This document shows positions 1 to 6,661 of a stretch of 9,439 nt of DNA, in pieces (the first letter of the stretch is position 1; each line of letters begins with the position of its first letter). A program made the translations under genes and the position numbers. Location: positions 763 through 10,201 of the forward strand of contig MGNI01000199.1 of assembly GCA_001795115.1 (NCBI GenBank). The letters are read 5' to 3'. Below the pieces are notes generated by a model. That model saw only the letters and a program-made list of their open reading frames with translations. It made no database searches and had not been told where the DNA came from. Source of the stretch: Chloroflexi bacterium RBG_16_48_8 (GTDB taxonomy: Bacteria; Chloroflexota; Anaerolineae; Anaerolineales; E44-bin32).

Positions 1-1376
1 ACTTCAAGATGCAACTCGCCCATTCCCCAAATCACCGTCTGACCGGTATTTTCATCAACACCGACGCGGAAGGTAGGATCTTCATCTGCTAATTTGTGCA
101 AAGCTTCGGTCATTTTATCCTGGTCAGCAAGAGTTTTTGGTTCAATCGCTAAGAAGATAACCGGCTCAGGGAAAGTGATGCTCTCAAGAATGATGGGATT
201 AGTGGCATCACTGAGGGTATCCCCAGTGAAGGTATCCTTCATTCCTAAAATGGCAGCAATATCACCCGAAAGCACCTCGTCGATATCCTCGCGACGATCG
301 GCATACATCCTCAGTAAACGACCTACTCGCTCTCGCCTTCCCTTTGTCGTGTTGTAAACTTGGGAACCCTTGGTAATCTTACCGGAATAAACCCGCAGAT
401 ATGCCAATCTTCCGACATAAGCATCCGTGACGATCTTAAACACAAGAGCACTTAGGGGCTCACTATCGCTTGTCTCCCGGATAACGGGCTCCCCGCTATT
501 CGGTTTCAGACCTGAGACAGGGGGGACATCCAAAGGAGAGGGAAGATAATCAATAATCGCTTCTAATAGAAGCTGTACACCTTTATTTCTCAGGGCGCTC
601 CCACAGAGGACAGGTGTCACCTTACCTTCAAGAACAGATCTGCGCAGACCAGCTTTTAGATCTTCTGGAGAGATGTCTTCTCCCTCCAGATAGGTCATGG
701 TGAGCTCATCATCATGCTCAACAATCTGCTCAATCATATCCGTCCGACGTATTCCGGCCTCATCGATAAGCTCAGAGGGAATGTCAGATATTTTTGGTTC
801 AAGCCCGAGTTCCGTCTCCCAAACAATAGCTCGATTGGTAATTAAGTCGATAACCCCAATGAAATTACCTTCGGATCCAATCGGCATCTGCACCATGATT
901 GGATTGGCATTTAATCGTTGTCGAATGAGATCGGAGGAACGCTCATAGGAAGCTCCCACGCGATCCATCTTATTAACGAAACAGATACGTGGGACTCCAT
1001 ACAAATCAGCCTGACGCCACACAGTCTCAGATTGGGGTTCAACCCCCTGCACCGCATCGAAAACAACAACACCGCCGTCAAGCACGCGTAAGGAACGTTG
1101 TACTTCGGCGGTGAAATCGATATGACCGGGTGTATCGATGATATTGATGATATGGTCGTGCCACATGGCTGAAACCGCAGCAGAAACGATGGTTATGCCG
1201 CGTTCCCGCTCTTGTTCCATCCAATCCGTAACAGTCGTACCGTCATCAACCGACCCAATGCGATGCGTCCGACCGGTGTAGAACAAAACCCGCTCGGTGG
1301 TCGTCGTTTTTCCGGCATCGATATGGGCAATGATGCCAATATTTCGGTAGCGTTCCAAAGGATAAGTTCTTGCCAT
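1..1376 (-). CDS. fusA: Elongation factor G, N-terminal 458 residues (runs off the left edge)
   Basis: GTP-driven translocase that moves tRNA and mRNA through the ribosome after each peptide bond; cytoplasmic. Translation from the ATG at 1376 gives a typical EF-G N-terminus (MARTYPLERYRNIGII). The G-domain motifs are complete: P-loop AHIDAGKT (residues 17-24), the switch I stretch DWMEQERERGITI (51-63), DTPGH (81-85) and NKMD (135-138), followed by a CGSA segment as G5. The visible part continues through domain II and ends in domain III at MGELHLE, so about 240 C-terminal residues lie outside the window. It is the last visible gene of the rpsL-rpsG-fusA operon, 41 nt after rpsG. The only good Shine-Dalgarno match (AAGGAGAT, 1405-1412) is 28 nt from the ATG, unusually far, but no in-frame start nearer to it is plausible. 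Identification is secure from sequence and gene order. Confidence 0.98.
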   Translation of the reverse strand, partial: MARTYPLERYRNIGIIAHIDAGKTTTTERVLFYTGRTHRIGSVDDGTTVTDWMEQERERGITIVSAAVSAMWHDHIINIIDTPGHIDFTAEVQRSLRVLDGGVVVFDAVQGVEPQSETVWRQADLYGVPRICFVNKMDRVGASYERSSDLIRQRLNANPIMVQMPIGSEGNFIGVIDLITNRAIVWETELGLEPKISDIPSELIDEAGIRRTDMIEQIVEHDDELTMTYLEGEDISPEDLKAGLRRSVLEGKVTPVLCGSALRNKGVQLLLEAIIDYLPSPLDVPPVSGLKPNSGEPVIRETSDSEPLSALVFKIVTDAYVGRLAYLRVYSGKITKGSQVYNTTKGRRERVGRLLRMYADRREDIDEVLSGDIAAILGMKDTFTGDTLSDATNPIILESITFPEPVIFLAIEPKTLADQDKMTEALHKLADEDPTFRVGVDENTGQTVIWGMGELHLE

Positions 1377-1404
1377 GACAGTACCATATCTAGCTGATAA
1401 TCCA

Positions 1405-1412
1405 ATCTCCTT
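1405..1412 (-). promoter_or_regulatory. Shine-Dalgarno-like AAGGAGAT far upstream of fusA
   Basis: A strong anti-16S match on the minus strand in the rpsG-fusA gap. It lies 28 nt from the fusA ATG, with no suitable in-frame start between them. A short TATC/GATA hairpin in the spacer (loop AGCTA) could shorten the effective distance to about 15 nt, and coupling to rpsG translation may also help. Whether this is the functional site is inference. Confidence 0.4.
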
Positions 1413-1417
1413 GAGAT

Positions 1418-1885
1418 TTACCATCTATAATGGGCAAAAGCCCTATTGGCTTCCGCCATTTTGTGAGTTTCCTCGCGTCTTTTTATCGCTGCACCCGTGT
1501 TATTTGCAGCGTCCATCAACTCCCCAGCCAGTTTCTCAACCATCGATTTACCGGGGCGTGCTCGGGAGGCGATCAAGATCCAACGCATAGAGAGTGCGAG
1601 TCGACGTTCGGGAAGCACCTCAACAGGCACTTGATAGGTTGCTCCGCCAACCCTACGTGGTTTTACTTCTAAAACCGGTGATGTATTTTTAATAGCTTGC
1701 TCAAACATTTCAAGCGGATCCCTTTTGGCACGAGCTTCAACGACCTCAAATGCCCCGTAAAGGATGCTTGCCGCCGTACTCTTCTTTCCCTTCCTCATCA
1801 ATTGATTGATGAAGCTCTGCACCAAAGGGCTGTTGTATTTAGCATCACCCGCTATTTCTCGCTTTTCAGGCTTCGTCCTTCTCAT
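1418..1885 (-). CDS. rpsG: 30S ribosomal protein S7
   Basis: Primary 16S rRNA-binding protein that nucleates assembly of the 30S head and lines the E site. The 155-residue product matches the usual bacterial length of about 156. Visible hallmarks are the start MRRTKPEKREI, the helical core NSPLVQSFINQLMRKGKK, the extended beta-hairpin around VKPRRVGGATYQVPVEV (about residues 74-90), RWILIASRARPGKSM, and the C-terminus KMAEANRAFAHYRW. The ATG at 1885 has a GGAG Shine-Dalgarno core at 1893-1896, spaced 7 nt. It lies 59 nt after rpsL and 41 nt before fusA, the conserved str-operon order. In E. coli S7 represses its own operon by binding the rpsL-rpsG spacer; a foldable element in the same place here (1890-1935) suggests something comparable. 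Confidence 0.98.
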   Translation of the reverse strand: MRRTKPEKREIAGDAKYNSPLVQSFINQLMRKGKKSTAASILYGAFEVVEARAKRDPLEMFEQAIKNTSPVLEVKPRRVGGATYQVPVEVLPERRLALSMRWILIASRARPGKSMVEKLAGELMDAANNTGAAIKRREETHKMAEANRAFAHYRW

Positions 1886-1889
1886 TGGA

Positions 1890-1935
1890 TTGCTCCACCC
1901 TCTATCACAATACGGTCGCTCGTTGGATGAGCAAC
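1890..1935 (-). promoter_or_regulatory. rpsL-rpsG intercistronic hairpin with possible rpsG SD-sequestering alternative
   Basis: On the minus-strand RNA, GTTGCTC (1935-1929) can pair with GAGCGAC (1921-1915), giving 7 bp including one G-U pair around a 7-nt loop. The same arm (TTGCTC, 1934-1929) can instead pair perfectly with GAGCAA (1895-1890), which overlaps the rpsG Shine-Dalgarno. Both pairings can be read directly from the sequence. The position matches the spacer bound by S7 in E. coli, so an autoregulatory site is plausible, though I did not recognise the E. coli structure itself. Confidence 0.4.
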
Positions 1936-1944
1936 TGTTAGACT

Positions 1945-2367
1945 TTATGTCATTCTCGGCCGTTTTTCGCCGTATTTTGAACGTCCCTGCTTTCGACCCT
2001 CAACACCCACACTATCGAGTGTACCTCTCACAATGTGATAGCGTACGCCAGGAAGATCCTTCACACGTCCACCACGCACCAGAACTACGGAGTGCTCTTG
2101 AAGGGAATGCCCCTCTCCCGGAATGTAGGCCGATACTTCAAGGCCGTTGGTCAATCGTACACGAGCTACCTTACGCAGTGCAGAGTTTGGCTTTTTGGGT
2201 GTCTGCGTTCGAACCTGTGTGCATACACCCCGTTTCTGTGGCGAACCCTTTGGTTGAGTGATACGCCGCTGCTTAGATGAATTAAAAATGTACTGCAGCG
2301 CAGGAGCTTTGGTTTTCGATTGTTTTGCCTTTCGACCTTTCCGAACTAGCTGATTGATTGTAGGCAC
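1945..2367 (-). CDS. rpsL: 30S ribosomal protein S12, with N-terminal-region insertion
   Basis: Decoding-centre protein of the 30S subunit, important for fidelity and the site of streptomycin-resistance mutations. I chose the GTG at 2367: it gives the conserved start (M)PTINQLVRKGRK and has a GGGAGG Shine-Dalgarno 5 nt upstream. A longer reading from 2409 only adds non-conserved residues. The product is 140 residues against 124 in E. coli. The excess is a basic block of about 16 residues between PAL (22-24) and SPQKRGVC (42-49). The conserved loop TPKKPNSALRK (56-66) has both lysines, so the streptomycin-sensitive residues are present, and GGRVKDLPGVRYH (99-111) includes the Asp (104) that is methylthiolated by RimO in some bacteria. 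First gene of the operon, behind its own promoter. Confidence 0.97.
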   Translation of the reverse strand: MPTINQLVRKGRKAKQSKTKAPALQYIFNSSKQRRITQPKGSPQKRGVCTQVRTQTPKKPNSALRKVARVRLTNGLEVSAYIPGEGHSLQEHSVVLVRGGRVKDLPGVRYHIVRGTLDSVGVEGRKQGRSKYGEKRPRMT

Positions 2368-2372
2368 AGCGG

Positions 2373-2378
2373 CCTCCC
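2373..2378 (-). promoter_or_regulatory. rpsL ribosome binding site GGGAGG
   Basis: A strong Shine-Dalgarno sequence on the minus strand, 5 nt before the GTG at 2367. It decides the start of rpsL in favour of the conserved PTINQLVRKG N-terminus over the in-frame GTG at 2409. Confidence 0.85.
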
Positions 2379-2415
2379 ATAAATTTCTGGAACATTTGCC
2401 CCAGCTCACCTCGCA

Positions 2416-2472
2416 CTAAGTGAGGCCATCGATCTTGCACAATGGCCTCACCTCTTTCGACCACATATTCAT
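2416..2472 (-). other. Possible 18-codon leader ORF in the rpsL 5' UTR
   Basis: ATG at 2472 to TAG at 2416 encodes MNMWSKEVRPLCKIDGLT. The ORF spans the whole 10-bp leader hairpin and its stop directly follows the 3' arm, which could couple translation to folding. There is no convincing Shine-Dalgarno and an ORF this short can arise by chance, so this is only a candidate. Confidence 0.15.
2420..2451 (-). promoter_or_regulatory. 10-bp hairpin in the rpsL mRNA leader
   Basis: GTGAGGCCAT and ATGGCCTCAC are perfect inverted repeats around a 12-nt loop, between the rpsL promoter and its ribosome binding site (about 40 nt before the Shine-Dalgarno). No U tract follows on the minus strand, so it is not an intrinsic terminator. 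It may stabilise the mRNA or act as a regulatory element. The stem is seen directly; the role is unknown. Confidence 0.5.
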
Positions 2473-2505
2473 CTCGACCAAGTGTTTGAACTACGCTTGT
2501 TCGAT

Positions 2506-2523
2506 CTTCGTAAAATAACGAAG
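2506..2523 (-). promoter_or_regulatory. Hairpin at the predicted 5' end of the rpsL-operon transcript
   Basis: CTTCGT/ACGAAG, a 6-bp stem with a 6-nt loop, begins almost exactly at the +1 predicted from the promoter at 2528-2556. A 5'-terminal stem commonly protects a message from decay; that role is inference. Confidence 0.35.
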
Positions 2524-2527
2524 AGGG

Positions 2528-2556
2528 ATTGTACCATGCGCCCTATGAGCAGTCAA
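2528..2556 (-). promoter_or_regulatory. Promoter of the rpsL-rpsG-fusA operon
   Basis: Sigma70-type promoter on the minus strand: -35 TTGACT (2556-2551), exactly 17 bp spacer, -10 TACAAT (2533-2528). Each hexamer differs from consensus at one position. Predicted start is near 2521, giving a leader of about 155 nt before rpsL. It lies about 50 nt beyond the rpoB stop, so the translation genes have a start of their own even if some transcription reads through from rpoB. Confidence 0.82.
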
Positions 2557-2608
2557 GGATTGGAAAAATGGATGTAAATTCCTCCCTGACCCCCATGAGG
2601 TTTTATCA

Positions 2609-5600
2609 TTATGGCTCCATATCCAAAAGGCCTAAGCCCAGTCGAGGAGGTCGGGTGTTTTGATCTTCTTTTCCAAATCGGAGAACTTCGCCTTCATCGC
2701 CAATAGCTTCAACCGATAATCCAAGGCTTTGAAGTTCTTTTACAAGAACTCGGAAGGAAGCTGGGATTCCAGGCTCTTCGATAGACTCTCCTTTCACGAT
2801 GGCCTCGTAGGTTTTCACCCTACCCTGGACATCGTCAGATTTTACTGTCAACATCTCTTGAAGGATATGTGCAGCGCCGTATGCTTCAAGAGCCCAAACC
2901 TCCATCTCACCGAAGCGCTGACCACCAAACTGCGCCTTTCCACCAAGTGGTTGTTGGGTAACGAGTGAGTACGGACCGGTCGAGCGAGCATGGACTTTAT
3001 CTTCCACCAAGTGATGCAGCTTCATCATAAGGACCATACCCACCGTCACAGGTTGATGATAGGCCTCACCCGATTTCCCATCATAAAGTACTTGTTTTCC
3101 CAAAATGGGAAGAGGCTTACCAGTTTCCCTCATGATCTCATCCGCTGTCGTTCGAACAGTCTCGCTGGAAGCATTGGCTCGTAACTTGTAATCTCTTGTC
3201 TCGATCCATAGGCGTAAACAGACATCAATAGCATTTTCATCAATGGGTTTGCGATCCCCGATCGGGAGGGAAGAATCTTCAAAAATTAGAACCTCATCTG
3301 GATTGTACCCCTTTACCACAAGCCACTCGCGCAAGGCCGATCTCCTGGCATAGACAGGGTTTGTATCCAGGAGTTCAGCATCATAGCCCTTCTCGATAAG
3401 CCAATTTTCCAAATAGATACGACGTACTTCATCGTCGTCTTCGTAAATTTCTTCTTCGTAGTAGCCTTGTTCTTTAATCCACTCCCAAGCAGTAGCACCA
3501 ATCTCATACCAGGCTCGATCAATCATCCATGCCCTGGCCAGCTCAGCAGCAATCTCTGTTTCATCCGCGCCATCAAAAGCCGGTGTTACAGCCCGAAACC
3601 CCAGACGATCTGCAGCCCAACCAAGATGAGCCTCGAGAATCTGACCAATATTCATCCTGCCCGGCACGCCTAATGGGTTTAAAATCAGATCTATGGGGGT
3701 GCCATCATTCAAAAAGGGCATATCTTCAACCGGAACAACTTTCGAGATCACTCCCTTATTGCCATGGCGACCAGCCATCTTATCACCTTCAGTTGCTTTT
3801 CGTTTCTGTGCCACGGATACCCGAACCATTTTTTCCACACCAGCAGGCAAATCACGATGCTCGTCGCGAGTAAAGACCTTCACATCAACAACCTTCCCCC
3901 GCTCACCATGAGGCATTCGTAAAGAAGTATCTTTTACCTCTCGCGCTTTCTCACCAAAAATGGCTCGGAGTAATTTCTCCTCGGGTGTAAGTTCCTTCTC
4001 ACCCTTAGGTGTTATCTTGCCAACCAGAATATCGTTAGGACCAACCTCAGCTCCAACGCGTATGATCCCGTCTTCATTCAAATCCCTGAGAGCTTCCTCA
4101 CCCACATTAGGAATATCGTAGGTAATCTCTTCCGGTCCTAGTTTTGTATCCCGAGCCTCAACCTCATGTTTTTCGATATGAATCGAAGTGTAGCGATCAT
4201 TTTGGACAAGGCGATCAGAGATCAAAATCGCATCCTCGAAATCTCCTCCTTCCCATGAGAGGAAGGCACAGAGCACGTTTTGCCCAAGAGCAAGCTCTCC
4301 ATTTTCTGTAGATGATGAATCAGCAATGACATCCCCCTTGCGGATTCTTTGTCCTTTCTTGACAGCGGGCCTCTGATCAATACAAGTGCTTTGGTTCGAG
4401 CGATTGTATTTCCGCAAATTATAAATAACCCGCTCACTACCTGAACGAATGGTAATCGTTGATCCAGTAACTGATTCGATTTCTCCATTCACTTCCGAGA
4501 CGATCACTTGCCCTGAGTCGATGGCTGCTTGCCTCTCCATCCCCGTCGATACAATTGGAGCTTCTGGCATGATCAAAGGGACAGCCTGAGTTTGCATGTT
4601 CGAGCCCATGAGTGCGCGGTTGGCATCATCATGCTCCAGGAATGGAATCAGGGAAGCACTCACTCCAACAATTTGTCGAGGAGCAACATCCATAAAATCG
4701 ATTTTTTCAGGTGTAGTGAAAAGGAAATCGCCATGATGTCGACAAGAGACTCGTTGACGCACAAATCTACGATTTTCATCTAAGGGCGCATTGGCCTGAG
4801 CGATGACGTAACGGTCCTCTACATCTGCAGAGAGATAGGCAATTTCTTCCGAGACAAAGGGCTCAATGGGTATGTCTCCATCTAACTTGGACAGTTTTTC
4901 AACGATGCTTTTATCAATCCTAGTGCCGGCTTCGGCGATCATCTTATTGGACTTGGGGGCAACAAGGTTTTCACGTAATACCTGACCCTCCAAAGCAGGA
5001 TCATCTGGACGGAGTTCACTCACAACCTTACGATAGGGGGTTTCAATAAAGCCAAAACGGTTAACCCGGGCGTAGGATGCCAAACGCCCAATCAAACCAA
5101 TGTTTGGTCCTTCTGGAGTTTCAATCGGACAAATGCGACCATAATGCGAATGATGGACATCGCGCACATCAAATCCGGCACGCTCTCGACGCAATCCTCC
5201 CGGACCTAATGCAGAGAGCGTTCGTTTATGCCGTAACTCAGCCAGAGGATTGGTCTGATCCATAAATTGAGATAGCTGGCTCGAACCGAAAAATTCTCGA
5301 ATAGCTGCAACAACCGGTCGAATGTTGATCAAAGACACAGGCGATAGCTGTTCCTGTTCGCGGATCGACATGCGTTCAAGGATAACGCGCTCCATCCGTC
5401 GAAGACCAACCCGCATCTTACTTTGGATCAGCTCTCCCACAGTCTTGACGCGACGATTCCCAAGGTGATCAATATCGTCCGGGTCTTCCATATTATTATT
5501 AATCTGAATCATTCTTTCGATCAGACGGAAAATATCCCAGGATGTAACTCGTCGATGCTCGAGAGGAACGATATCCTCCAGATCAAGCTTTTGATTCAGC

Positions 5601-6511
5601 TTATAACGTCCTACCCGCTCCAAGTCATAGCGACGTTGATCAAAGAGTTGATCGTAAAGATATTCACGCGCATTTTCCAAGGTAGGTGGATCACCCGGTC
5701 GCATACGACGATAGAACTCTATGAGGGCTTCGTGAGATAGCTCCCGTCCATCTTTCAAATCCCAGGTAGGCTCTTGACGAATGGTTGTTGAGATATATTT
5801 ATGATCGGGATTGTTATCCGCCTCTTTAAAGAGTTCGAGAAGTTCCTCGTCCGAACCCTCTTTCACGGGCTTACTTCCTAAGCCATCATCCACCGCAGCC
5901 AGGGCGCGCAGGAGAATGGTCACCGGTACGGTCCGTTTACGGTTGAATTTCAAAGTCAGGTAGTCGCTCTTACGTGTCTCAAATTCCATCCAAGCACCGC
6001 GATCGGGGATTAGCTTTGCCGCGGATAAGCGACGACCTGTGGCACGATCCTCAGGTGCTTCGAAATAGACACCAGGCGAGCGAATCAGCTGTGAGACAAC
6101 GACACGCTCGGTCCCATTGATGATGAAGGTGCCTTTATCTGTCATGATTGGAAAATCGCCCAGGAAGATATCCTGTTTAATCGGCTCAGAGACCTCCGGA
6201 CCTGCCAGGAGAACAGAAACATATAAGGGAGCGGCGAATGTCAAATCTCTCTCAACGCATTCTTCAATATCCTGCTTTGGATCTTCAAACCAATAGGTAA
6301 GCCCAAATTCCCTGCTCTCAGGGCTGTTCCCAGGGAAGAATAATTTCATACCCCGATTATAGGATTCGATGGGTGATATTTCATCAAAAAGCTCTGCTAA
6401 GCCTTCTACCTTCAACCTCTCAAAGGATTCCAATTGAACCTCAATTAAGGTTGGAAGAGAGAATGTGTCTGGGATTCGTGAATACCACTTCGTATTGTTG
6501 GAGGGTACCAT
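2609..6511 (-). CDS. rpoB: DNA-directed RNA polymerase subunit beta, with repeat-bearing insert
   Basis: Beta subunit of RNA polymerase, forming one pincer and part of the active centre; 1300 residues. The ATG at 6511 has AGGAG 7 nt upstream, and translation ends at a triple in-frame stop (TAA TGA TAA). Conserved blocks run in order: INGTERVVVSQLIRSPGVYF (131-150); the rifampicin region GSSQLSQFMDQ to HKRTLSALGPGG (409-439), where the equivalents of E. coli D516, H526 and S531 are D418, H428 and S433, all sensitive-type; PIETPEGPNIGLI (462-474); GDKMAGRHGNKGV (909-921); GVPGRMNIGQILE (948-960); and the C-terminal STGPYSLVTQQPLGGKAQFGG block (from 1177). An extra segment of about 130 residues (roughly 985-1137) sits between GRMNIGQILEAHLGWAADRLG and VLYDGKSGEAY, where E. 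coli also has a dispensable insertion. rpoC, the usual next gene, is absent. Confidence 0.98.
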   Translation of the reverse strand: MVPSNNTKWYSRIPDTFSLPTLIEVQLESFERLKVEGLAELFDEISPIESYNRGMKLFFPGNSPESREFGLTYWFEDPKQDIEECVERDLTFAAPLYVSVLLAGPEVSEPIKQDIFLGDFPIMTDKGTFIINGTERVVVSQLIRSPGVYFEAPEDRATGRRLSAAKLIPDRGAWMEFETRKSDYLTLKFNRKRTVPVTILLRALAAVDDGLGSKPVKEGSDEELLELFKEADNNPDHKYISTTIRQEPTWDLKDGRELSHEALIEFYRRMRPGDPPTLENAREYLYDQLFDQRRYDLERVGRYKLNQKLDLEDIVPLEHRRVTSWDIFRLIERMIQINNNMEDPDDIDHLGNRRVKTVGELIQSKMRVGLRRMERVILERMSIREQEQLSPVSLINIRPVVAAIREFFGSSQLSQFMDQTNPLAELRHKRTLSALGPGGLRRERAGFDVRDVHHSHYGRICPIETPEGPNIGLIGRLASYARVNRFGFIETPYRKVVSELRPDDPALEGQVLRENLVAPKSNKMIAEAGTRIDKSIVEKLSKLDGDIPIEPFVSEEIAYLSADVEDRYVIAQANAPLDENRRFVRQRVSCRHHGDFLFTTPEKIDFMDVAPRQIVGVSASLIPFLEHDDANRALMGSNMQTQAVPLIMPEAPIVSTGMERQAAIDSGQVIVSEVNGEIESVTGSTITIRSGSERVIYNLRKYNRSNQSTCIDQRPAVKKGQRIRKGDVIADSSSTENGELALGQNVLCAFLSWEGGDFEDAILISDRLVQNDRYTSIHIEKHEVEARDTKLGPEEITYDIPNVGEEALRDLNEDGIIRVGAEVGPNDILVGKITPKGEKELTPEEKLLRAIFGEKAREVKDTSLRMPHGERGKVVDVKVFTRDEHRDLPAGVEKMVRVSVAQKRKATEGDKMAGRHGNKGVISKVVPVEDMPFLNDGTPIDLILNPLGVPGRMNIGQILEAHLGWAADRLGFRAVTPAFDGADETEIAAELARAWMIDRAWYEIGATAWEWIKEQGYYEEEIYEDDDEVRRIYLENWLIEKGYDAELLDTNPVYARRSALREWLVVKGYNPDEVLIFEDSSLPIGDRKPIDENAIDVCLRLWIETRDYKLRANASSETVRTTADEIMRETGKPLPILGKQVLYDGKSGEAYHQPVTVGMVLMMKLHHLVEDKVHARSTGPYSLVTQQPLGGKAQFGGQRFGEMEVWALEAYGAAHILQEMLTVKSDDVQGRVKTYEAIVKGESIEEPGIPASFRVLVKELQSLGLSVEAIGDEGEVLRFGKEDQNTRPPRLGLGLLDMEP
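3101..3559 (-). other. Lineage-specific helical insert in RpoB with five W-x5-aromatic repeats
   Basis: Codes for roughly residues 985-1137 of RpoB, a region much shorter in Bacillus-type beta subunits. Five similar units are visible, each with a Trp and an aromatic residue six positions later: W995/W1001, W1011/Y1017, W1037/Y1043, W1063/Y1069 and W1102/Y1108. The best-matching units read WEWIKEQGYYEEEI, ENWLIEKGYDAELL and REWLVVKGYNPDEVL. The pattern suggests tandem short helical hairpins arising by internal duplication. The repeats are seen directly; the fold and surface exposure are inference. Confidence 0.7.
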
Positions 6512-6518
6512 TCGGCAA

Positions 6519-6523
6519 CTCCT
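6519..6523 (-). promoter_or_regulatory. rpoB ribosome binding site AGGAG
   Basis: Good Shine-Dalgarno 7 nt before the ATG at 6511, supporting that start. It lies about 23 nt beyond the U tract of the leader terminator, so ribosomes can load only on transcripts that read through it. Confidence 0.85.
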
Positions 6524-6545
6524 ATAGAAAAACTAATCGATAAAT

Positions 6546-6578
6546 AAAAAACGGCTTAACGCAGAACGCGCGTAGCCG
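6546..6578 (-). terminator. Intrinsic terminator in the rpoB leader (probable attenuator)
   Basis: On the minus-strand RNA, CGGCT-ACGC (6578-6570) pairs with GCGT-TA-AGCCG (6562-6552) around a 7-nt loop with a 2-nt TA bulge, then runs straight into UUUUUU (6551-6546). It lies between the rpoB promoter (6662-6690) and the rpoB start codon, and no room for another promoter remains downstream, so rpoB transcription must read through it. It could also stop transcripts arriving from the protease gene. Controlled read-through is inference from this geometry. Confidence 0.6.
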
Positions 6579-6595
6579 GCTTGTTTCCAAGCCGG
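6576..6595 (-). promoter_or_regulatory. GNRA-capped 8-bp hairpin, candidate antiterminator of the rpoB leader
   Basis: On the minus-strand RNA, CCGGCTTG (6595-6588) pairs perfectly with CAAGCCGG (6583-6576), closed by a GAAA tetraloop. Its 3' arm shares three bases (6576-6578) with the 5' arm of the terminator hairpin, so the two structures compete partly. Its 5' arm can also pair with AAGCCG of the terminator 3' arm. Read on the plus strand the same stem is followed by TTTTT (6596-6600), so it might also terminate rightward transcripts, though no plus-strand gene lies just upstream. Confidence 0.55.
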
Positions 6596-6661
6596 TTTTT
6601 GCCCTTTCTGTATCTGGATTGAACCAAACCCCAACGCCAAATTTATAAATTGCAAACTAAT

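Noticed and set aside
1193..1405. ORF starting at TTG 1405, closer to the strong Shine-Dalgarno than fusA
   Set aside because: It is a shifted frame of fusA, and its residues match nothing expected; the EF-G frame is unmistakable.
2368..2409. Longer rpsL starting at GTG 2409
   Set aside because: The added 14 residues are not conserved in S12, and GGGAGG sits just before the GTG at 2367.
2282..2464. 60-codon ORF across the rpsL leader and start
   Set aside because: Out-of-frame shadow of rpsL with no family features.
2575..2608. Terminator after rpoB
   Set aside because: Only a weak CCTC/GGAGG pairing without a U tract; read-through toward rpsL cannot be excluded.
4189..5290. Possible rifampicin-resistance allele in rpoB
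   Set aside because: The key positions (equivalents of D516, H526 and S531) carry the common sensitive residues.
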